Assembly: GCA_947492175.1 (NCBI GenBank)
Contig: CANLMQ010000013.1
Location: 1-64,000, forward strand
DNA length: 64,000 bases
Reading direction: 5' to 3'
Origin: an uncultured Draconibacterium sp.
GTDB taxonomy: Bacteria > Bacteroidota > Bacteroidia > Bacteroidales > Prolixibacteraceae
Both the position numbers and the translations under genes were made by a program. Below, piece by piece: positions 59,020 to 64,000 of the stretch; positions within the stretch are counted from its first letter, which is position 1, and each line of letters starts with the position of its first letter. The notes under the pieces were generated by a model. The model was given only the letters and a program-made list of their open reading frames with translations. It did no database searches and was not told where the DNA came from.

Positions 59020-60063
59020 CTATTCACTAATTTCCCCACGCAGACTTTTATTCAGGTACATTTTTATTTCTGCAGGTTTCAAGTCCTGTCCCAAAAGGAA
59101 CATCAACTTTGTAATTGCTGCTTCAGTTGTCATATCCTTTCCGGATACAACACCAGCATTGAGTAATTCTATACTTGTCTGATATTGTCCCATAACAACC
59201 TTGCCTCCTTCACATTGCGTAATATTCACCACAATTACGCCCCGCTTAATGGCCCTTTTAATGCAGTTGGTAAGCCACCTTGCAGTAGGAACATTTCCTG
59301 AGCCAAAAGTTTCCAAAATAACACCTTTTAATCCCGGGGTATTCAATACCGAATTCATTACATTCTGATTGATTCCCGGAAACATTTTTAGAATTACCAC
59401 GTTATCGTCGAAACTGGTATTTACTTTTAATATCCCTTTGTTTTCAGGATAATAAATAAACTCCGGGCTATATTTTATATCAATACCTGCCACTGCTAAC
59501 TCCGGATAATTTACAGACCGAAAAGCGCTGAATAATTCAGCATCTCGTTTTAAAGTACGATTACCTCTGTACAATTTAAAGTCGAAATAAATACAAACTT
59601 CAGGAACCGTGCTCATTCCATTAACTTTGGCTGCTGCAATTTCAACTGCAGTAATCAAATTCTCTTTTCCATCCGTTCTAATCATCCCAACCGGTAATTG
59701 CGATCCGGTGAAAATTATAGGCTTATCAAGGTTTTCGAACATGTAACTCAAGGCCGATGCAGTATACGACATTGTATCTGTTCCATGTAGCACAACAAAT
59801 CCATCGTATTTGTTATAGTTACGTTCGATAATCCGTGCAATTTCAATCCATGATGCCGGATTCATGTTCGACGAATCGAGAGCAGGATTGAAGGTGATGG
59901 TTTTTATAAAAAAATTAAACTTCTTTAGCTCAGGAACCACCTCCTGAATCTTTTCAAATTTTACAGGAATAAGTGTCCCATTCCGTGGATCCTGAACCAT
60001 ACCAATGGTACCACCTGTATAAATAATTAGTATAGAAGTTCTTTTCGTTTCTTTACTATGCAT
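59020..60063 (-). CDS. ansA: type I L-asparaginase
   Basis: Hydrolyses L-asparagine to aspartate and ammonia. The first catalytic threonine lies in YTGGTIGM (residues 15-22) and the second in LHGTDTMSYTASAL (about 92-105). There is no signal peptide, so it is the cytoplasmic low-affinity (AnsA-like) type; the 347-residue length fits. It follows tatD after 30 bases and is probably in its operon, upstream of the tRNA-Ser gene on the same strand. Confidence 0.92.
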   Translation of the reverse strand: MHSKETKRTSILIIYTGGTIGMVQDPRNGTLIPVKFEKIQEVVPELKKFNFFIKTITFNPALDSSNMNPASWIEIARIIERNYNKYDGFVVLHGTDTMSYTASALSYMFENLDKPIIFTGSQLPVGMIRTDGKENLITAVEIAAAKVNGMSTVPEVCIYFDFKLYRGNRTLKRDAELFSAFRSVNYPELAVAGIDIKYSPEFIYYPENKGILKVNTSFDDNVVILKMFPGINQNVMNSVLNTPGLKGVILETFGSGNVPTARWLTNCIKRAIKRGVIVVNITQCEGGKVVMGQYQTSIELLNAGVVSGKDMTTEAAITKLMFLLGQDLKPAEIKMYLNKSLRGEISE

Positions 60064-60093
60064 TTATGTTGAAGCTTTGCGGCTTGCAAGTTA

Positions 60094-60858
60094 TTAAATT
60101 CCAAACAAACTGCGTGCATTTGAAGTGGTAATTTCCGCAACACGGGCAACAGGAACATTGTAAATTTCGGCTACCTTTTGAGCCGTATACATTAAATAAG
60201 CGCTTTCGTTTCTTTTTCCGCGTTTTGGCACCGGTGCCAAATAAGGAGCATCGGTTTCCAGTACCAGGTTATTTAAGTCTGTTTTGAGTAAAACCTCGTC
60301 AAGCGAACTGTTTTTAAAAGATACCACACCTCCAATACCAAGCAAAAAGCCTAAATCAACAATTTTACTGGCTTCGGTTTCGTCGCCGGTAAAACAGTGA
60401 AAAACTCCTTTTAATGAACCGTCCTGCTCTTCTCTTACTATCTGGTAGGTTTCCTCAAACGAATTTCGGACATGAATTACAATTGGTAGTGCAAACTTTT
60501 TAGCCAGTTGAATCTGATATCGAAAAGCATCTTTTTGTTCTTCTATAAACTTTTTATCCCAATATAAATCGATACCGATTTCTCCTATTCCGTAGAACTT
60601 TCTTTTTCCAAGCCAGTATTCAATAGCCTGCAATTCCTCTTTGTAATCTTCGTCAACCGAAGTCGGATGCAATCCCATCAACGGAAAACACAGATGTGGA
60701 TATGCATCGGTTAGATCGAGCATGTGCTTAATGGATCCGGAATCAATATTGGGCAGCACGATTTTCTTCACCCCACTTTCGTAGGCTCTTTGAAGGGCTT
60801 CGTCGCGATCATGAATAAAGTCTTCAGAGTATATATGGGAATGCGTATCTATTAGCAT
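60094..60858 (-). CDS. tatD: TatD-family metal-dependent hydrolase
   Basis: A 254-residue TIM-barrel metallohydrolase with DNase activity in characterised members. Metal ligands are in IDTHSHIY (3-10), GEIGIDLYWDK (about 91-101), HVRNSFEE, FHCFTGDE and LETDAPYLAP. The length and the motif order are those of the YcfH/TatD group. It is the first gene of a unit with the asparaginase (30-base gap). A -7-like box precedes it. Confidence 0.92.
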   Translation of the reverse strand: MLIDTHSHIYSEDFIHDRDEALQRAYESGVKKIVLPNIDSGSIKHMLDLTDAYPHLCFPLMGLHPTSVDEDYKEELQAIEYWLGKRKFYGIGEIGIDLYWDKKFIEEQKDAFRYQIQLAKKFALPIVIHVRNSFEETYQIVREEQDGSLKGVFHCFTGDETEASKIVDLGFLLGIGGVVSFKNSSLDEVLLKTDLNNLVLETDAPYLAPVPKRGKRNESAYLMYTAQKVAEIYNVPVARVAEITTSNARSLFGI

Positions 60859-60877
60859 ATAAAAAACAAAATTTCAA

Positions 60878-60885
60878 CAAATGTA
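60878..60885 (-). promoter_or_regulatory. -7 box (TACATTTG) of the tatD unit
   Basis: Exact TAnnTTTG match on the minus strand, 20 bases before the tatD start; no -33 element recognised. Confidence 0.45.
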
Positions 60886-60980
60886 AAAAAGTGTTTTATC
60901 CTGACCCCTCTTTTTACTTTACTTAAAAATTAAATTTAACATTAGGAAACCTCAATCACGTCGGTTTAATATACATACAT

Positions 60981-61012
60981 AAAAAAATCCGCAGAATTGC
61001 TTCTGCGGATTT
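60981..61012 (-). terminator. intrinsic terminator of the glutamate dehydrogenase gene
   Basis: AAATCCGCAGAA (60985-60996) and TTCTGCGGATTT (61001-61012) form a 12-bp stem; on the minus strand a run of seven T follows. Confidence 0.9.
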
Positions 61013-61047
61013 AGCCTTATCGATTCGAATACTAATTTTTATAAAAA

Positions 61048-62382
61048 TTAAACAACCCCGTGTGCAAGCATTGCCTCAGCTACTTTTACAAAACCACCTA
61101 CATTTGCTCCTTTAACATAGTCTATTTTTTCACCATTCTTGCCATAATTTACACAAGTCTCGTGAATGTCTCTCATTATACCCTGTAAACGAGCATCAAC
61201 CTCTTCGCGAGGCCAGTTAATCCTCATGCTGTTTTGCGACATTTCCAACCCGGAAACCGCTACACCACCTGCATTTACTGCTTTTCCCGGGGCATAATTA
61301 ATTGTGTCGTGAAAATAATCAACAGCCTCGGCAGTACATCCCATGTTCGATGCTTCAGCCAGCAAAGTACAACCATTTTTAACCAGGTCTTTTGCATCAG
61401 CTAAACCAACTTCATTTTCGGTTGCACATGGCATTGCCAAATCAACCGGTACTTCCCATGGTCTTTTATCAGCAACAAACTTAGCACCAAACTCCTGAGC
61501 ATAAGGTTCAACAATATCATTGTTAGTTGCACGTAATTCAAGCAGGTAATCTACTTTATCTCCTGAAATTCCTTCTTTATCGTAAATATATCCGTCGGGA
61601 CCTGAAATCGTTACCACTTTTCCACCCAACTCGTTAATTTTAGAAATGGCTCCCCAGGCAACGTTTCCAAAACCTGAAACAGAAACGCTTTGTCCTTCAA
61701 TATCTTTTCCTAATTGGTGCAACATATGTTGAGCAAAATAAACAGCACCAAAACCAGTTGCTTCCGGACGAATTAAACTTCCACCCCAGGCTAATCCTTT
61801 CCCCGTAAGGACTCCTGTAAATTCGTTTTTCAATCGTTTATACTGACCAAACAAGTACCCAATTTCGCGGCCTCCAACACCAATATCACCTGCAGGCACA
61901 TCGGTATTTGGTCCGATATGACGATAAAGCTCGGTCATAAAACTCTGGCAAAAACGCATGATTTCACCATCCGTTTTTCCTTTTGAACTAAAATCGGAAC
62001 CACCTTTACCTCCTCCCATCGGAAGAGTGGTTAAACTGTTTTTAAAAGTTTGCTCAAATCCTAAAAATTTAAGGATACTTAGTGTTACGCTGGCGTGAAA
62101 ACGCAAACCTCCTTTATATGGTCCCAATGCAGAGTTAAACTCTACGCGGTAACCACGGTTTATTTGCACTTCGCCACGATCGTCAACCCAGGGAACGCGA
62201 AACATAATTACACGCTCGGGCTCAACCATACGTTCCAATATTTTGGCCCGTTGATAGCGGGGGTTTTTACTGTAAAACTCCCAAACCGATCCAATTACTT
62301 CTTCTACTGCCTGGTGAAATTCATTTTCCCCCGGAGTTCTTCTCTCCAAATTCGCGATGAATTCGTTTATATCTGTTTTCAT
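61048..62382 (-). CDS. gdhA: NADP-type hexameric glutamate dehydrogenase
   Basis: Interconverts 2-oxoglutarate plus ammonia and glutamate, linking nitrogen assimilation to carbon metabolism. The 444-residue sequence is that of the small hexameric class: EFNSALGPYKGGLRFH (about 79-94), the catalytic-lysine region MGGGKGGSDF, GPNTDVPAGDIGVGGREIGY, and the dinucleotide loop VSGFGNVAWGA. The ATG at 62382 begins the conserved MKTDINEFIANLERR; an ATG 39 codons upstream gives a non-conserved extension within the leader. A consensus promoter lies about 120 bases upstream and a terminator follows. Confidence 0.95.
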   Translation of the reverse strand: MKTDINEFIANLERRTPGENEFHQAVEEVIGSVWEFYSKNPRYQRAKILERMVEPERVIMFRVPWVDDRGEVQINRGYRVEFNSALGPYKGGLRFHASVTLSILKFLGFEQTFKNSLTTLPMGGGKGGSDFSSKGKTDGEIMRFCQSFMTELYRHIGPNTDVPAGDIGVGGREIGYLFGQYKRLKNEFTGVLTGKGLAWGGSLIRPEATGFGAVYFAQHMLHQLGKDIEGQSVSVSGFGNVAWGAISKINELGGKVVTISGPDGYIYDKEGISGDKVDYLLELRATNNDIVEPYAQEFGAKFVADKRPWEVPVDLAMPCATENEVGLADAKDLVKNGCTLLAEASNMGCTAEAVDYFHDTINYAPGKAVNAGGVAVSGLEMSQNSMRINWPREEVDARLQGIMRDIHETCVNYGKNGEKIDYVKGANVGGFVKVAEAMLAHGVV

Positions 62383-62501
62383 AGAATTAATATATTGCCG
62401 GAAATTCTTCTGATAATTACAGGAAGAACACCGAAGTTTAAAATTTAGGTTGAATCTGGCGACAAAATAAGACGTCTGACCACCCTCATATACTAACACA
62501 C

Positions 62502-62533
62502 CAAAGATATGGAACTTAAAAACGAAAAAACAA
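62502..62533 (-). promoter_or_regulatory. promoter of the glutamate dehydrogenase gene
   Basis: On the minus strand TTG (62533-62531), 21 bases, then TATCTTTG (62509-62502). The transcript would carry a leader of about 110 bases. Confidence 0.65.
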
Positions 62534-62913
62534 GCTTTATATTAGAATTTATTTTTTACATATATCTCTGACTTACTGATGTTTACAGCAACCCAAAAAG
62601 ATGTTAAATAACAGGGTGTGACGGAAATCAGGATTTTGGACAGCACAGCACAAAATGCCTTAAAAACAGCCAATTGTAAGCATTTCTATTTATAAAAAAC
62701 AAATCCATTATCAACCAGCAGTCAAATGATTTCAGGTTATCATTTAAGTCTTAGCTTTCCTGATAAAATATAAAACCAACGGCAAAAATTATATTGACAA
62801 AAAAATTACCGACTCAACCTATCGTTTATGATATACGGTTAGTAGTTTATAATGTGAAACCTGGAAGTTGTTACTAACAATCAAAATACAAAACAGTACT
62901 CCGGCTTCAATAA
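62534..62913. other. intergenic region upstream of the gdhA promoter
   Basis: About 380 AT-rich bases between the groL terminator and the gdhA promoter. I see no reading frame, strong hairpin or repeat in it. Confidence 0.5.
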
Positions 62914-62944
62914 CAAAAAAAGCCCTTCCTAAAGGAAGAGCTTT
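62914..62944 (-). terminator. intrinsic terminator of groL
   Basis: On the minus strand AAAGCTCTTCC (62944-62934) pairs over 11 positions, with one G-U pair, with GGAAGGGCTTT (62929-62919), followed by T residues. Confidence 0.85.
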
Positions 62945-62969
62945 CAATTTATCATGGACTATATTTTTC

Positions 62970-64000
62970 TTACATCATTCCGCCCATTCCACCTGGCATA
63001 CCACCGCCCATTGGAGGCATTGCAGGAGCATCTTCTTTCTCTTCAACAATTACTGTTTCAGTAGTTAAGAACATACCCGCAATAGAAGCAGCATTTTCAA
63101 GAGCTACACGTGTAACTTTTGCTGGATCAATTACTCCTGTTTCGAATAGGTTTTCGTACTTATCAGCACGTGCGTTATATCCAAAGTCGGCTGAACCTTC
63201 TTTTACTTTCTGTACAACAACAGCACCTTCTTTACCTGCGTTAGCAACAATCTGACGTAATGGCTCTTCGATTGCACGTTTAACGATTTCAACACCTGTT
63301 GTTTCGTCGTCGTTTTCAGCTTCAACATTTGCTAATGCTTCAATGGCGCGTACCAATGCTACACCACCACCGGCTACAATTCCTTCTTCAACTGCAGCAC
63401 GTGTCGCATGCAATGCATCGTCAACACGGTCTTTTTTCTCTTTCATTTCAACTTCTGAAGCTGCACCAACATAGATAACTGCAACACCACCGGCTAATTT
63501 AGCCAAACGCTCTTGAAGTTTTTCTTTGTCGTAATCAGAAGTAGTAGTCTCCATCTGAGTTTTGATCTGGTTAACGCGAGCAGCAATTGCTTCTTGTTCT
63601 CCGGCACCATTTACAACAGTAGTATTTTCTTTGTCAATTGTAATTTTCTCACACTGACCTAACATTTCAATTGTAGCTTGCTCCAGTTTCATACCTTTTT
63701 CTTCGGTAATTACTGTACCACCTGTAAGAATTGCAACATCTTCCAACATTTCTTTTCTGCGATCGCCAAAACCAGGAGCTTTAACAGCAGCCACTTTTAA
63801 CGAACCACGCAAACGGTTTACAACCAATGTAGCCAATGCCTCACCATCAACATCCTCGGCAATAATCATCAAAGGACGACCTGTTTGTGCAGTTGCTTCC
63901 AATACTGGAAGAAGATCTTTCATTGTGCTGATTTTCTTATCGTGAATAAGAATGAATGGATTTTCAAGTTCAGCAACCATTTTTTCAGCATCGGTAACAA
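62970..64000 (-). CDS. groL: 60-kDa chaperonin GroEL, C-terminal part (5' end beyond the window)
   Basis: ATP-driven folding chamber with GroES. The window holds the last about 343 residues; the frame stays open to the right edge, reading VTDAEKMVAELENPFILIHD, which is within the apical domain, so the start lies outside. Visible landmarks: KAPGFGDRRKEMLEDVA, the DALHATRAAVEEGIVAGGGVAL hinge region and the flexible GGM-rich tail (PMGGGMPGGMGGMM). A groES gene would be expected upstream, beyond the edge. A terminator follows the stop codon. Confidence 0.96.
   Translation of the reverse strand, partial: VTDAEKMVAELENPFILIHDKKISTMKDLLPVLEATAQTGRPLMIIAEDVDGEALATLVVNRLRGSLKVAAVKAPGFGDRRKEMLEDVAILTGGTVITEEKGMKLEQATIEMLGQCEKITIDKENTTVVNGAGEQEAIAARVNQIKTQMETTTSDYDKEKLQERLAKLAGGVAVIYVGAASEVEMKEKKDRVDDALHATRAAVEEGIVAGGGVALVRAIEALANVEAENDDETTGVEIVKRAIEEPLRQIVANAGKEGAVVVQKVKEGSADFGYNARADKYENLFETGVIDPAKVTRVALENAASIAGMFLTTETVIVEEKEDAPAMPPMGGGMPGGMGGMM

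Noticed and set aside
58732..59039. Two short open frames across the tRNA-Ser gene
   Set aside because: They read through the tRNA and the gaps beside it and are explained by chance.
61048..62499. Longer start for glutamate dehydrogenase (39 extra codons)
   Set aside because: The extra residues are not like any GdhA N-terminus and the frame would begin just downstream of the mapped promoter in the leader; the conserved N-terminus starts at 62382.
1..64000. CRISPR arrays, insertion sequences, prophage or toxin-antitoxin modules
   Set aside because: Looked for regularly spaced repeats, transposase or integrase motifs and terminal inverted repeats and found none that hold up.

Overview
The window reads as chromosomal DNA of a member of the Bacteroidota, most likely the Bacteroidales/Marinilabiliales side (Prolixibacteraceae-like; inferred from gene content, not searched). 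The reasons are: AT-rich DNA; several promoters with the phylum's TTTG-N19-21-TAnnTTTG pattern; few Shine-Dalgarno sequences; lipoproteins and large surface proteins with MG2 and TonB-plug modules; a free-standing MetH activation domain; a glycine-lipid-type acyltransferase pair; and an ExbB/ExbD/ExbD cluster. Most of the content is core housekeeping, with no rRNA, CRISPR array, transposase or phage module seen.

Layout. 0.2-5.1 kb: an acylglycerophosphate acyltransferase, an APC permease with an exported O-methyltransferase, a candidate small structured RNA, a cyclophilin, the MetH activation domain protein and a small acidic protein. 5.1-22.1 kb: one long minus-strand division and cell-wall (dcw) operon in the order mraZ-rsmH-ftsL-ftsI-murE-mraY-murD-ftsW-murG-murC-ftsQ-ftsA-ftsZ2-ftsZ1-yqeY. 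It carries two tandem, divergent ftsZ genes and four 10-bp-spaced TGGAAT boxes just upstream of mraZ. 22.4-24.4 kb: a two-gene acyltransferase pair resembling glycine/ornithine lipid synthesis. 24.6-27.0 kb: a long PurF-type amidophosphoribosyltransferase overlapping a SPOR protein gene. 27.2-34.5 kb: mixed small metabolic genes (AhpD-like, NifX-like, YjjX-type NTPase, GNAT, AlbA_2 regulator, alkaline phosphatase), then a BASS transporter, a second acyltransferase and an AlkC-type glycosylase.

34.6-44.1 kb is the most accessory-looking part: a lipoprotein M16 peptidase, a GT-C-type membrane protein with a C-terminal globular domain, a secreted serpin whose C-terminus resembles a TonB-plug module, and a convergent MG2/plug protein. 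44.5-54.8 kb: aspS, tadA, a GH20 hexosaminidase divergent from a NagX-like membrane acetyltransferase, aroA, aroB, a small membrane protein overlapping dprA. 55-58.7 kb: a DEAD-box helicase and an ExbB/unknown/ExbD/ExbD operon. 58.9-64 kb: tRNA-Ser(GGA), asparaginase, TatD nuclease, glutamate dehydrogenase and the C-terminal part of groL running off the right edge.

The dcw genes act as one pathway: Mur and MraY/MurG enzymes make lipid II, FtsW/FtsI polymerise and cross-link it, and FtsQ/L/A/Z place it at the septum under MraZ control. The points most worth checking are the ftsZ duplication with loss of the C-terminal tether peptide in one copy, the serpin-plug fusion, the MraZ operator, and the possible small RNA before the cyclophilin gene. 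All functions are inferred from sequence by eye; no database search was run.
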